This document shows positions 17,551-26,304 of a stretch of 64,000 nt of DNA, piece after piece. Position 1 is the first letter of the stretch; each line of letters opens with the position of its first letter. The translations under genes and the position numbers were made by a program. The DNA lies in assembly GCF_000428925.1 (NCBI RefSeq), contig NZ_AUAW01000012.1, positions 26,089 through 90,088 on the forward strand, written 5' to 3'. The notes under the pieces are model-generated. The model worked only from the letters and a program-made list of their open reading frames with translations. It was not told where the DNA came from and did not search any database. This stretch comes from Furfurilactobacillus rossiae DSM 15814 (GTDB taxonomy: Bacteria; Bacillota; Bacilli; Lactobacillales; Lactobacillaceae).

Positions 17551-18402
17551 TTATTTTCCCCACAAGAACTGAATAATATACCGGTTAACTTCATCGTTAT
17601 CATGCAACTTGCTATGTTGGGCATTCGATCCTTTGATCATGTGCTCGACATAGCTTTTTGGTTTGTTGCCTAATAAATATTTCAGTGATTGCGCCGAAAC
17701 GTTGCTGACACTGCCATCAGAATTAGAGCCGTCACCGAGGTTGCCGTAGATGTTCATAACATCGACTTGATTCGTTGGATAATTATTACGGTGTTTCAGC
17801 ATGTACCTGTATGAACTGTTAAGATGCTGTGGCTTGCCATTTGCTAACAAATGATTGCGGTTAGCTTTGTCATCCATACCGAGGATGCCGTCAAAATGAC
17901 CGGCCAGATCGACCTGCTTTTGCAGTTGAGGGAGTGAACGTTGCTTGCCGTAGTTGACTTCGTAGTACATGAGAGCCAGATTGCCCATTGAGTGAGCGAC
18001 AACATTGAATTTAGTGATGTGATATCTTTTCTGCAAGGTGGTCAGTACGTTTTTAACCCACCGTGCATCGTTGTTGTAATTTGATTCACGGTTGTTGGCA
18101 AACAGCACTTGGACAAGTGGATTGACCTTGCCCGTTTGCCACTTACCACTGAGTGTCACGTGACCAGAACGGCTGACATGGGCGGTTAACACTTTTTGAG
18201 CGGCCCCAGCCTTTTGAGCGGCTGCGATAATATTGTTAGCAGACGAGGGGCCACCACCGTAACCGTGCAGGAAAATGGTCGGTGTTTGAGAATAGTTGTA
18301 TTTGCTATGATTTTGCTTGATGGCTGCTTGCGTCTGAGTGGTGAGAATAAGCGTTAGGGCGATGACAAACGTACCGAGTAGTGCGAAAGCTCGTTTGAAC
18401 AT
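17551..18402 (-). CDS. Secreted alpha/beta hydrolase, DUF915 family
   Basis: Exported or membrane-associated hydrolase of 283 residues. A signal peptide covers about residues 1-26 (hydrophobic FALLGTFVIALTLILTT, cleavage near TQA-AI). The oxyanion segment is IFLHGYGGGPSS, the nucleophile elbow VVAHSMGNLA (Ser near 150), and a C-terminal His follows in QHSKLH. DUF915 proteins are lipase- or esterase-like with poorly known substrates and are common in lactobacilli. ATG 18402 has GGAGG nine bases upstream. It is transcribed alone, divergently from the GNAT gene. Confidence 0.85.
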   Translation of the reverse strand: MFKRAFALLGTFVIALTLILTTQTQAAIKQNHSKYNYSQTPTIFLHGYGGGPSSANNIIAAAQKAGAAQKVLTAHVSRSGHVTLSGKWQTGKVNPLVQVLFANNRESNYNNDARWVKNVLTTLQKRYHITKFNVVAHSMGNLALMYYEVNYGKQRSLPQLQKQVDLAGHFDGILGMDDKANRNHLLANGKPQHLNSSYRYMLKHRNNYPTNQVDVMNIYGNLGDGSNSDGSVSNVSAQSLKYLLGNKPKSYVEHMIKGSNAQHSKLHDNDEVNRYIIQFLWGK

Positions 18403-18573
18403 AGTGTAAATCCTCCACTTGAACGATTTTTAGTATCGCTATTGTATGGTAACTATTTGAAATTCAGCAAACAAAGCTATTTGATTGTGGAAAATTCGTC
18501 TCTTAGTGCGCAATTTGCAATTGACTTTGGCCATGGAAACACTGGTGATCGTAACCAACAGGAGGCGATGCAG

Positions 18574-19083
18574 ATGACAAGTGAGATTACGATCCGTCCC
18601 TTTGTGGATGCAGATGCCGAGAAAACAGCTGCCATGGTGAAAGATGTTTTACTGACGGTTAACGTCAAAGATTACGGCGAGTTGCTGATGTTAAAAACGG
18701 CTGCTGAACATGATGCGGCACATCTTCGTGCGATGGCGCATTATGCTAACTTCTACGTTGCTGTGAACGATGTAAACGAAATCGTCGGTTGCGGCGGCAT
18801 TAGCAATTATTGGGATGTGCCACAAGAGGCAATCATTTTAACGGTGTTTGTTGAGCGCCATCAGCAGCGTGCGGGAATCGGTCATGAAATGATGCGCCAG
18901 CTGATGAATGATCCTGTATTTTTGCGATCCAAACGAATTGAAATCCCGGCTGCCATCAGTGCCGTACCATTTTACAAACAGTTTGGCTTTGACTATAAAG
19001 ATGGCCGAATGGAACCAGATGATGAGGGAAATATCCGGCTGGAACTATCCAGGACGATAAAAGATGATCATAAGAAGGGTTAG
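18574..19083 (+). CDS. GNAT-family N-acetyltransferase
   Basis: Acetyl-CoA-dependent acyltransferase of 169 residues. The N-terminal ITIRPFVDADAEKTA is typical of GNAT strand 1/helix 1. The acetyl-CoA pyrophosphate loop is VERHQQRAGIGHEMMRQL (Q/RxxGxG/A), and the C-terminal VPFYKQFGFDY is the usual end motif. ATG 18574 is best because AGGAGG ends 8 bases before it; longer forms from 18442 or 18568 lack this spacing. The substrate is unknown. Confidence 0.85.
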   Translation: MTSEITIRPFVDADAEKTAAMVKDVLLTVNVKDYGELLMLKTAAEHDAAHLRAMAHYANFYVAVNDVNEIVGCGGISNYWDVPQEAIILTVFVERHQQRAGIGHEMMRQLMNDPVFLRSKRIEIPAAISAVPFYKQFGFDYKDGRMEPDDEGNIRLELSRTIKDDHKKG

Positions 19084-19090
19084 CTACCTC

Positions 19091-19145
19091 AAAAGCGTTA
19101 CTTGCGTGCATTTTATCGCACCGTTCAAGTAACGCTTTTTTAATT
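19091..19145 (+). terminator. Terminator after the GNAT gene
   Basis: Stem AAAAGCGTTACTTG/CAAGTAACGCTTTT with a 21-nt loop and T-run. The A-run on the left could also serve the convergent flavodoxin gene. Confidence 0.8.
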
Positions 19146-19178
19146 TATAGACCATTCTTCATTAGGCTGGTTGATTAT

Positions 19179-19610
19179 TTAGTTATGCGCCAGCATGCTT
19201 TCAGCAAATGTTTTAACAGCCTGGATTTGATCAGGTTTTAAGGTGACGTCTTTCTTGGCACCAATCATGCCTTTGCCGCCCATCATTTGATGGAAATGGC
19301 CGATTACCGGAATACCTTGTTTGTCAGCCAATTTGGTTAAGGACTTATCGGCCGGCGTTTCCGGGCCACCAGAAGTGGTGAAGATGGCGATGTGCTTAAC
19401 CTTGGTAGCATCTAAAGATCCCACAAAGGCACTCAGTGTTTTATCTGGACGCAACATGTAAGTACCACCGCCAACAAAAAGGATATCAACTGGATCAGCA
19501 GGCAGCGGCGTGTCGATTTTTTCAGCCTGAACACCAGCCACTGCTGCAATTTGATTGGCAAATGCCTCTGTGTTGCCATTACGAGTTTGATAACGAACTG
19601 CAATTGTCAT
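19179..19610 (-). CDS. Flavodoxin-like protein
   Basis: FMN-binding electron carrier or flavodoxin-fold protein of 143 residues. The phosphate-binding loop is TRNGNTEAFA (residues 9-18), and FVGGGTYMLRPDKT and TTSGGPE occupy the positions of the flavin-contacting loops. The length is normal for short-chain flavodoxins. GGAGG precedes ATG 19610 by 9 bases. It stands alone, so its redox partner cannot be named. Confidence 0.85.
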   Translation of the reverse strand: MTIAVRYQTRNGNTEAFANQIAAVAGVQAEKIDTPLPADPVDILFVGGGTYMLRPDKTLSAFVGSLDATKVKHIAIFTTSGGPETPADKSLTKLADKQGIPVIGHFHQMMGGKGMIGAKKDVTLKPDQIQAVKTFAESMLAHN

Positions 19611-19739
19611 ACTAAAACCTCCAAGTTCTAAGTAATCTTGGCTTTAGTATAGGTGCGGTAGAAAGCGTTTGCAAGAGTCTGGAGGTGGCAAACTTAGACC
19701 TCAATGGCATGGCGTTGACATTTAATTAATTGAGTCGTT

Positions 19740-20978
19740 TTACTGAATCAAATTTTTTAATACATAATTCAAATCGACATCTTCCGTCAGCATTTTCGGC
19801 GTCCACGGAATGTGAATATCTGGAGCATAGCCAATATTGTCGACACCTTTTCCCTGATCAATGGCAGTCGTTCGAGTCGTGGGGTACCAAAACTCAAACG
19901 TGGGAAATACTTCGGCCGCTTCGTTAGCATAGTCGATAACGCCTGCTGAGTTGCGGCCAATAATTGTGACTTTAGGGGATGCGCAGGTAATATGAATGAA
20001 ATTATCACCGGAGCTACCGCACTTGCGGTCACAGAGGACATAAACGTGAGTTGGTTTAGCATGTCCAGAAATAACTGTGTCCTCATCATCAAAACTATCT
20101 GAGAAGTGGGCTAGCCCAGCATGCTCGTGCCTTTTAAGGTCATTCAAAATGGTATTCAAATAGGTTTGCGTACTCTGGTCATCTTCGCTGGCAAACTCGT
20201 TAAAGATTCGACGCCGATTGCGTAAATTTGTTGGCGTATAGTTGGTTTCTTGGACAATATCTGGGTCGATATTATTAAAGATAGTGTTTAACGTTGTTGA
20301 ATTGGGAAACAGCCAGTTCAACAAGGGATAGTAAACGTTATCTGAGCCACCACCGTTTATACGCACATCAATAATTAAATTGTCTAGTTGAGACAGTTTT
20401 TCGGCATATTCCTCTAATAGATGATTCATTGGAATCGCGCTGGCAAAGTCTTCTAATGTCATGAGACCAGTTGTTGAAGAAAGCTGTTCATAGTCATGCC
20501 GAATTTGTGGATCGTCCCGCTTGCTAAGCTTGATGGGCAGAGTTCTTCCGTTGGCTAACGTCACGGCGTGTGCTTTACGTAAAAGTGGCGACCATTCTTG
20601 GTGTTCAATATCTGCGGCCAGTCTCGTTTTATAGAGCTGTGCCATTGCTTCGATTGAATGATCATCAATGGCGACGATTTGCGAGCCTACTGGTATTTTC
20701 TTATCGTAGGTTTTAGTTACGTACAATGTGTTTTGATACCGTTGGGTAAAAAATGGCATCCGTAGTTCCGTGTGATTTGGACGGTACAGAAAACAATGTT
20801 GGTCCTTAAAATCAGCGAGGTAATCCTCGATGATGTCGCTCAATTGATCAGTGTTAAGTGAAGTAGTCACTTGTTGTCGAAAAGCGTCCGGATGGTCCCA
20901 CGTTGCCTTGTCTTTAAAACCGGCGTAGTCGTGATGCATGACGTGAACAATACGGTCAAAAATTTCTAAGTTAGTCAT
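19740..20978 (-). CDS. S41-family serine peptidase (C-terminal processing protease-like)
   Basis: Protein of 412 residues with an N-terminal helical part, a PDZ-like segment (VGSQIVAIDDHSIEAMAQLY, about 100-120) and the S41 catalytic core. The nucleophile lies in VLCDRKCGSSGDNF (Ser near 320), with NLIIDVRINGGGSDN before it. There is no signal peptide, so it is cytoplasmic, unlike typical CtpA. GGAGG stands 8 bases before ATG 20978. It is divergent, with 85 bp between, from an Rgg-like regulator, which suggests joint control. Confidence 0.83.
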   Translation of the reverse strand: MTNLEIFDRIVHVMHHDYAGFKDKATWDHPDAFRQQVTTSLNTDQLSDIIEDYLADFKDQHCFLYRPNHTELRMPFFTQRYQNTLYVTKTYDKKIPVGSQIVAIDDHSIEAMAQLYKTRLAADIEHQEWSPLLRKAHAVTLANGRTLPIKLSKRDDPQIRHDYEQLSSTTGLMTLEDFASAIPMNHLLEEYAEKLSQLDNLIIDVRINGGGSDNVYYPLLNWLFPNSTTLNTIFNNIDPDIVQETNYTPTNLRNRRRIFNEFASEDDQSTQTYLNTILNDLKRHEHAGLAHFSDSFDDEDTVISGHAKPTHVYVLCDRKCGSSGDNFIHITCASPKVTIIGRNSAGVIDYANEAAEVFPTFEFWYPTTRTTAIDQGKGVDNIGYAPDIHIPWTPKMLTEDVDLNYVLKNLIQ

Positions 20979-21063
20979 TTTAGTTACCTCCGTTTGAGAT
21001 TAAAGCTAGTGTAGGCAAACGAAGGAACGTGATGTTCTGTCATACGTCTTGTATACTGGACAT

Positions 21064-21981
21064 ATGGAACAAACAATGTTTGGAATTACGTGTCGACAAA
21101 TTCGGCGCAACAAAGGACTAACGCAAAAAGAAATTTACCTTGGTGTAATGTCGCGATCTTATTACGCGGCGTTTGAGCACGGTGATTACAGTATTTCTGC
21201 AGAAAAATTGATTGCAGTAGTGGCTAATTTGCGAATGACAATGGCGGAATTTATGTTTATTTATCGTGGTTATCAAGCAAGCGAGCCAGATCAATTACAT
21301 CATCACATTCAGGAACTGTACAATCATTGGCAACTTGATGAGCTGATGGCGATTTACGAGCAGTATCGTCACAGTGATGATCAATTGCAACGGTTCAACG
21401 CGATTTTGGCATATGCACTGGTGTACATCACCAGCAATCATTCGCTAAAAATGAGTACGACACCCATTGATGAGTTGTGGGCCTATTTCATGAATTTGAA
21501 GTCGTGGACGTTAACGGATGCCAAAACAGCGGACATTCTGTTGTCATTATTTCGCGTTAAGTCGCCACAACACGAACAGTATCTTTTCAGCAAGATTGTG
21601 AACACCTACCATCGTTTTGAAGAGTTGTACGACCAGGAAAATAATCTGGCAAGTGGCCTGGCAAACGCCTATTTAGATTGGCTTCAAACGTTATTACTCG
21701 AACATCGATATTCACTGGCTCATGAAGTGGTTGATCAAATGTGGACAGAATCACTGTTTGATCAAAACATGGAGGCGACGGTATTACGAAGATTGGCGCG
21801 GATTTTAGTTGATTTATATGATGACTATCCACAGGCCAAACGTGACGGGGATGAGTTGATAAACTGGTTAAGTAATTTACATTATGGTCAGACAAACACA
21901 CTAACCGCAATATTTGAGGTTCATAAACTGCGAGGCCAAACGCATTATGAACGGTATAAAATGCCGAAGCAGTCTCAGTAA
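21064..21981 (+). CDS. Rgg/GadR/MutR-family transcriptional regulator
   Basis: Regulator of 305 residues from ATG 21064. The N-terminal helix-turn-helix (LTQKEIYLGVMSRSYYAAFEHGDYSISAEKL, within residues 15-50) is followed by an all-helical, TPR-like C-terminal domain of about 220 residues, the Rgg layout in which short peptides act as ligands. The start is uncertain: there is no clear ribosome site, TTG 21049 and ATG 21076 are alternatives, and TATACT at 21052-21057 is close enough for a leaderless message. No short hydrophobic peptide gene was found in the flanking 85 and 185 bp. The divergent S41 peptidase is the likeliest target. Confidence 0.8.
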   Translation: MEQTMFGITCRQIRRNKGLTQKEIYLGVMSRSYYAAFEHGDYSISAEKLIAVVANLRMTMAEFMFIYRGYQASEPDQLHHHIQELYNHWQLDELMAIYEQYRHSDDQLQRFNAILAYALVYITSNHSLKMSTTPIDELWAYFMNLKSWTLTDAKTADILLSLFRVKSPQHEQYLFSKIVNTYHRFEELYDQENNLASGLANAYLDWLQTLLLEHRYSLAHEVVDQMWTESLFDQNMEATVLRRLARILVDLYDDYPQAKRDGDELINWLSNLHYGQTNTLTAIFEVHKLRGQTHYERYKMPKQSQ

Positions 21982-22166
21982 ATCGTAGTTACATTCAGGT
22001 GCGTACTTTTCATTCAGCGACAGACTGCTACACTAGAATCTGTGGCCGATTAATGTGGTCACCGTTTGAACATGTAATCGTCAGTGACTATGAGAAATCT
22101 GACATTCGATGCCAGAGAATTATGATAAAGTTGATGTGAAAAATAGCTTAGGGGGAGACACAAACT

Positions 22167-23147
22167 ATGCAATATCGTACGTTAGGTAAAACTGGCTTTA
22201 AAGTCAGCGAAGTTTCGTTAGGAACCTGGCAACTTGGCGGTAAATGGGGCGATCCGTTTAGCGAAAAAGATGCTTTGGACACGTTGGAAGCCGCTTATGA
22301 CGCCGGCGTTAACTTCTTTGACACCGCTGATATTTATCAGGATGGTGCCAGCGAAAAGGCCATCGGTAAGTTTTTGAAGGGCAAAGAAGACAAGGTTCAC
22401 GTGTCGACAAAAATTGGTCGCAAACTCGATCCGCATGTTGCTGAAGGATATACCAAAGAAAACATCGACAAGTTTGTGGATGAATGTTTGACGAACATGG
22501 GTGTCGATAGTTTGGACAACGTTCTGTTACATTGCCCACCAACTGCCGTTTACTACAATCCAGAAGTCTGGTTCGAACTGGATAACCTGAAAAAAGCAGG
22601 CAAGATCCAGAACTACGGCGTGAGTGTTGAAAAGGTTGAAGAAGCCATTAAAGCACTGAGCTACAACATTTCAACTGTTGAAATCATCTTCAACATGTTC
22701 CGTTTGCGTCCAGCAGATTTATTCTTCAAACTGGCTAAGGAACAAAATGTCGGTATCTTGGCGCGTGTACCACTGGCTTCCGGCTTGTTATCTGGCAAGT
22801 ACACGGCCGACACTAAGTTTGGTAAGAACGACCACCGCTCATACAACCGTGACGGTTCCGCCTTTGATAAGGGTGAAACATTCTCCGGCGTGGACTACAT
22901 GACTGGTGTGAAGGCTGCCGATGAATTGAAAGAACGGTTGGGTTCAGACAACTTGGCCCAAACGGCATTGCGGTGGATCTTGATGTTCGATGCTGTTTCC
23001 ACGGTTATCCCTGGTGCATCTAATCCACAGCAAATTGACCGCAACGTGAGCGCCGCTGATGCTCCAGCATTGACGCACGACCAGATGCTCATCGTCAACG
23101 ATGTTTACAACAAGTACATTAAGAATCCAGTTGAGTATTTGTGGTAA
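22167..23147 (+). CDS. Aldo/keto reductase
   Basis: NADPH-dependent oxidoreductase of 326 residues with a TIM-barrel fold. Conserved features are FFDTADIYQDGASEKAIG with the catalytic Asp and Tyr (about residues 51 and 56), the Lys in VHVSTKIGRK, the His in LLHCPPT, and the C-terminal cofactor segment VIPGASNPQQIDRN. GGGGGAGAC upstream serves as ribosome site. It is monocistronic. The substrate is unknown; such enzymes reduce diverse aldehydes and ketones. Confidence 0.9.
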   Translation: MQYRTLGKTGFKVSEVSLGTWQLGGKWGDPFSEKDALDTLEAAYDAGVNFFDTADIYQDGASEKAIGKFLKGKEDKVHVSTKIGRKLDPHVAEGYTKENIDKFVDECLTNMGVDSLDNVLLHCPPTAVYYNPEVWFELDNLKKAGKIQNYGVSVEKVEEAIKALSYNISTVEIIFNMFRLRPADLFFKLAKEQNVGILARVPLASGLLSGKYTADTKFGKNDHRSYNRDGSAFDKGETFSGVDYMTGVKAADELKERLGSDNLAQTALRWILMFDAVSTVIPGASNPQQIDRNVSAADAPALTHDQMLIVNDVYNKYIKNPVEYLW

Positions 23148-23156
23148 AAGAGGAGA

Positions 23157-23269
23157 GCGTGAACAGACCCGTTTTGGTCTCGAGCAATAAGAAGTAAGAT
23201 GAATTATTCGGTGGTTTTCCGAATAGTTCGGCTTACAGCTTATGCACAGAGGCCAGGGTCTGTGAACGC
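23157..23269 (+). ncRNA. 113-nt extended imperfect hairpin (RNA element or MITE-like)
   Basis: Five nested stems fold this stretch into one long rod: GCGT/ACGC, tandem GA opposite GA (23161-23162 and 23264-23265), ACAGACCC/GGGTCTGT (23163-23170/23256-23263), TGGTCTC/GAGGCCA, GCAATAAG/CTTATGC, GTAAG/CTTAC and ATTATTCGG/CCGAATAGT around a seven-base loop. It begins 9 bp after the aldo/keto reductase stop and is followed by a terminator. It could be a stable 3'-UTR RNA, an sRNA, or a decayed miniature inverted-repeat element. No known RNA family was recognised. Confidence 0.5.
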
Positions 23270-23308
23270 GTTTGCATTGTAATAGTAAAATTGAGTTTGA
23301 AATAGCTA

Positions 23309-23349
23309 GAAAACCTCACCAACTTCGAAAATTGGCGAGGTTTTCTTTA
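23309..23349. terminator. Bidirectional terminator after the aldo/keto reductase unit
   Basis: AAAACCTCACCAA/TTGGCGAGGTTTT, loop of nine, then TCTTTAT. It also sits just past the stop codon of the convergent SDR gene. Confidence 0.8.
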
Positions 23350-23352
23350 TGT

Positions 23353-24243
23353 CTAAATTGTCTGTGAATCGTCTACGGATTGGTTCGTATTTGAATTGTC
23401 TGAAATTTGGTTCTTCATCAAGTTTTGCTCAGCAATTCGCATTGCGAACCGGATGCCGCGGTCGATAGTCTTGTACGAAAACTTGCGAACGGCGATGACG
23501 ACGGCTCGATCACCCCAAGATAACTGATAGCGTGTTTTTGGATTAACGGTCGTAGCCGCTTTGAACATCAGGTGGGCGATATCATCCGCTGTGGCGCTGA
23601 AGTTCATGCTGGCGTTAGCGTAAATTTCAACCATCTGACGGTAAGGAGACTCTTTTGGTGTTGCTTCCAACATATGATCTGCAGCAACCTGTTGCCAGTT
23701 TGTTTTCGTGCCACCTGGTTCGATGATGATGACGTCAATGCCGAAGTCCTTAACTTCCAAACGAAGGGAGTCGCTCAAGGCCTCCAAAGCGTGTTTGGAA
23801 GCGTAGTACCAGCCACCAAGTGGTGAGTACATTTGGCCACCGATAGAAGAATTGTTCAAAATTTTGCCGGCATGTTGGGCACGCATTGTTGGTAAGACGA
23901 GTTGAATCAAATCAGCGGCGCCGAAGACATTTACGTCGAATTGACGTTTGGCCTCAGCTTGGTCGACGTCTTCAACGGCGCCCATGGAACCATAACCGGC
24001 GTTGTTGATCAGCACGTCAATGCGGCCTTCGTTTTCCAATGCGGCATCGACAAACGCCTTGTTGGAGTCGTGGTCTGTAACATCCAATTTCATGGTGTGA
24101 ATGCCTTGCTGTTCCAGCTCAGTCATCGGTTCCATGTGACGGGCGCCAGCGTAAACCGTGTAGCCAGCGTTATTGAATTGAATGGCAGCGGCCTTGCCCA
24201 TGCCTGATGAAGCACCAGTAATTAAAGCAACAGATTTAGTCAT
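23353..24243 (-). CDS. Short-chain dehydrogenase/reductase (SDR)
   Basis: NAD(P)-dependent oxidoreductase of 296 residues. The cofactor motif is TGASSGMG (9-16), followed by NNAG (about 88), the catalytic Ser in NNSSIGG (about 137) and YYASK with Tyr/Lys (about 150/154). The C-terminal extension (about 245-296) is longer than in minimal SDRs and ends in a polar tail. I start it at ATG 24243, preceded by GGAGAAC; the frame is open far upstream but that part crosses the promoter region. It is divergent from a TetR gene and shares operator sequences with it, so it is the probable regulated target. Confidence 0.87.
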   Translation of the reverse strand: MTKSVALITGASSGMGKAAAIQFNNAGYTVYAGARHMEPMTELEQQGIHTMKLDVTDHDSNKAFVDAALENEGRIDVLINNAGYGSMGAVEDVDQAEAKRQFDVNVFGAADLIQLVLPTMRAQHAGKILNNSSIGGQMYSPLGGWYYASKHALEALSDSLRLEVKDFGIDVIIIEPGGTKTNWQQVAADHMLEATPKESPYRQMVEIYANASMNFSATADDIAHLMFKAATTVNPKTRYQLSWGDRAVVIAVRKFSYKTIDRGIRFAMRIAEQNLMKNQISDNSNTNQSVDDSQTI

Positions 24244-24308
24244 AATGAAGTTCTCCTTTTTGATGTTCAAACGAACAGCAGTGATGGTGTCAGCGTTAAT
24301 TTCGTTTG

Positions 24309-24325
24309 AAGAATGATTGTTCTTT
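24309..24325. promoter_or_regulatory. TetR operator copy 1
   Basis: AAGAATGATTGTTCTTT, a palindrome-like 17-mer in the untranslated leader of the SDR gene. It matches the two copies inside the divergent promoters. Confidence 0.6.
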
Positions 24326-24367
24326 TTAGATTTAAAATAAAAACTCATTTGCGATGAGCATGTGACC

Positions 24368-24396
24368 AATATAAAAGAATGAACGTTCTTTGTCAA
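24368..24396 (-). promoter_or_regulatory. SDR promoter with operator copy 2 in its spacer
   Basis: On the minus strand: TTGACA (24396-24391), a spacer of exactly 17 bp, TATATT (24373-24368). The spacer is the palindrome AAGAACGTTCATTCTTT, so a bound TetR protein would cover the polymerase site. Confidence 0.8.
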
Positions 24397-24421
24397 CAAT
24401 AAAATCAAAATAAATAATAAA

Positions 24422-24450
24422 TTGACAAGGAACGACCATTCTTTTATAAT
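24422..24450 (+). promoter_or_regulatory. Perfect-consensus promoter of the TetR gene with operator copy 3
   Basis: TTGACA (24422-24427), 17-bp spacer, TATAAT (24445-24450). The spacer AGGAACGACCATTCTTT is the third operator copy. The coding ATG lies only 7 bases after the -10 box, so the message should be leaderless. Confidence 0.85.
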
Positions 24451-24457
24451 GTAATGC

Positions 24458-25045
24458 ATGCGAACAAAGAATGAACAACGGCCACAGGAAATTATTGATG
24501 TCGTGGCGCACATGGTGATTGAGGAAGGCATTTCCAGCATCGCCATGGGGAAGGTGGCCAAGCGCACCGGCATCTCACAATCGAATATTTATTTGTACTT
24601 TAAGAACAAGGATGATTTACTCAAACAGGTATTCTTGGCGCAGAAAACCAAAATGAGCGATTATATGCGCAATCATTTCAGCGAACAGCCAGGGGCAATT
24701 GATAATATGAAGTTATATGCACGGATCGTTTATCAATTTGCCATTGAAAATCCTGTTGCGATGGATGTCATCACACAATACGAGAACTCCCCAATTTTTG
24801 CCCAAATCGATATTTCAGCGGAAGAATCCAAGATGGACTTTGACCGGGTGACAGTGTTAGTCAAGCAAGGGATAGCTGATGGTATTGTGCGGGATACTGA
24901 TCCATATGTACTGATGGCCATTGCGTTTGATACGCTGGTTCGTTACGCCAAGTCGGTTCGTGACAAGATTGTCGATCCGATTCAAGTTCCATTGGAAACA
25001 ATTTTAGATATTCTGGAAGCGGCATGGTTGGCACCAAAAGAATAG
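24458..25045 (+). CDS. TetR/AcrR-family transcriptional regulator
   Basis: Repressor of 195 residues. The helix-turn-helix covers about residues 25-50 (SIAMGKVAKRTGISQSNIYLYF, recognition helix SQSNIYLYF), followed by KNKDDLLKQVF, the usual TetR connection to the ligand domain. Three related palindromes between this gene and the SDR gene, two of them filling promoter spacers, point to autorepression and control of the SDR. Translation probably begins at the 5' end of a leaderless mRNA; no Shine-Dalgarno sequence precedes ATG 24458 (ATG 24454 is out of frame). Confidence 0.9.
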   Translation: MRTKNEQRPQEIIDVVAHMVIEEGISSIAMGKVAKRTGISQSNIYLYFKNKDDLLKQVFLAQKTKMSDYMRNHFSEQPGAIDNMKLYARIVYQFAIENPVAMDVITQYENSPIFAQIDISAEESKMDFDRVTVLVKQGIADGIVRDTDPYVLMAIAFDTLVRYAKSVRDKIVDPIQVPLETILDILEAAWLAPKE

Positions 25046-25053
25046 GTAAACGA

Positions 25054-25092
25054 AAGGCAATCGTGGATTAATTCTACGATTGCCTTCTTTTA
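25054..25092. terminator. Bidirectional terminator between TetR and YczE-like genes
   Basis: AAGGCAATCGT/ACGATTGCCTT hairpin followed by CTTTT; A-run on the opposite side. Confidence 0.8.
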
Positions 25093-25096
25093 TAGC

Positions 25097-26029
25097 TTAT
25101 TTAGTTTCGTCATTGTTATCATGCCGGCGTTTAGCCTCATTTTTCAGCATTTCATACTGTGCCGACATGTTGTCGTAAATTTGCTTGGCGTTATCCAAAT
25201 TCTTCTTAGTGACGTTCAAACGGCCAGCCAACTCTGCATTCGAGTAACCGGATAACCGTTGTTGGGTGTGGACGGTCATTTTGTAGGCGTGAGAGACAGC
25301 GCCGTAACTGACACGACCTAGCTCAACGATTTCAGTGCCGACACCCTTGAAACTTGGTTGCGTGCTAAATCGGTCGATGCTGGTGACAGCGTGTTGGCTG
25401 ACATGAGTGTTCCAATAAGTAATCAGTGGGCCAGTAAAGAAGGCGACGATAATCGTTGCGATGCCGACTGGACCGCCAGCCAAAAGCGCTGCGAGCATGA
25501 AGAGAACATCTTGAACGATCCGGACGATGCGGTATTGAATGTGCAAACGGTCCGACGCAATTGGTGCAATCGCATCATATGGGGCCACCCCAAGGTCGGC
25601 AGTCATGTATAGAGAAGCACCTAACGTAAATAGCAACAGGCCAATAATGGCATCCGCCAAAATCGTAAACAGGTTAACAGTCGACGGTAAAATCGATTTA
25701 TAGATGGCGGAGAACCACTGAATTTCATAACCGACCAGTACCATGTTCAGCACGGTCCCAATCCCGATTTTCTTGCGGTCAAGTAAAACGATGAAAACGA
25801 AAATGACCACGTTAGCAGCCAATTGATATGTACCTAAACTGAGGCCAAATTTGTTCGCCATGCCGGTGTTTAAAGCGGTGAAGGGGTCCAAACCGACTTG
25901 GCCTTCGCGCAAGAAGGTGGTTCCGAGCGATAAGATGGCAATGCCGAAGAACGACATCAGTGTTTTTAAGGTCACACTGATGACCTTGTTGGGTTGAGGC
26001 TGATCCTTAGTTGATTCGATGTTTGTCAT
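25097..26029 (-). CDS. YczE/YyaS/YitT-family membrane protein with charged C-terminal tail
   Basis: Integral membrane protein of 310 residues. Five or so hydrophobic segments occupy residues about 20-215, with conserved-looking stretches GLDPFTALNTGM and DLGVAPYDAIAPI that form an internal repeat typical of this family. The last 90 residues are hydrophilic and probably helical or coiled-coil (LNVTKKNLDNAKQIYDNMSAQYEML), longer than in YczE itself. The function of the family is not established. AGGAGG lies 5 bases before ATG 26029. Confidence 0.75.
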   Translation of the reverse strand: MTNIESTKDQPQPNKVISVTLKTLMSFFGIAILSLGTTFLREGQVGLDPFTALNTGMANKFGLSLGTYQLAANVVIFVFIVLLDRKKIGIGTVLNMVLVGYEIQWFSAIYKSILPSTVNLFTILADAIIGLLLFTLGASLYMTADLGVAPYDAIAPIASDRLHIQYRIVRIVQDVLFMLAALLAGGPVGIATIIVAFFTGPLITYWNTHVSQHAVTSIDRFSTQPSFKGVGTEIVELGRVSYGAVSHAYKMTVHTQQRLSGYSNAELAGRLNVTKKNLDNAKQIYDNMSAQYEMLKNEAKRRHDNNDETK

Positions 26030-26304
26030 AGAGACCTCCTAGGACGTTAATTACTTAAATTATCGTCTAACATACAAAAAGTTATCGTTAATTTCAAGGG
26101 TTAGTGCTTCATTGGTCTATTAGAAGACTAAGATGGAAAGCGATGAACGACTGGTCTTATAGCCATTTGCGACCATATTGGTTCGTGGATTAAGTTAACG
26201 TTAAAAAGTCGCACTTACACGGCGAAGTCCACGTGATGGGGTGCTATCGAATCGGCAGACGTGTAAACTAGTTAGTAATGAATTTACTGAAAGGAGGACG
26301 AATC

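Noticed and set aside
22218..23098. Several overlapping frames opposite the aldo/keto reductase gene
   Set aside because: Antisense to a complete, conserved enzyme.
23157..23269. Extended hairpin considered as tRNA, SRP RNA or 6S RNA
   Set aside because: No anticodon/T-loop sequence, no SRP GGAA/AGCA core and too short for 6S RNA with a central bubble.
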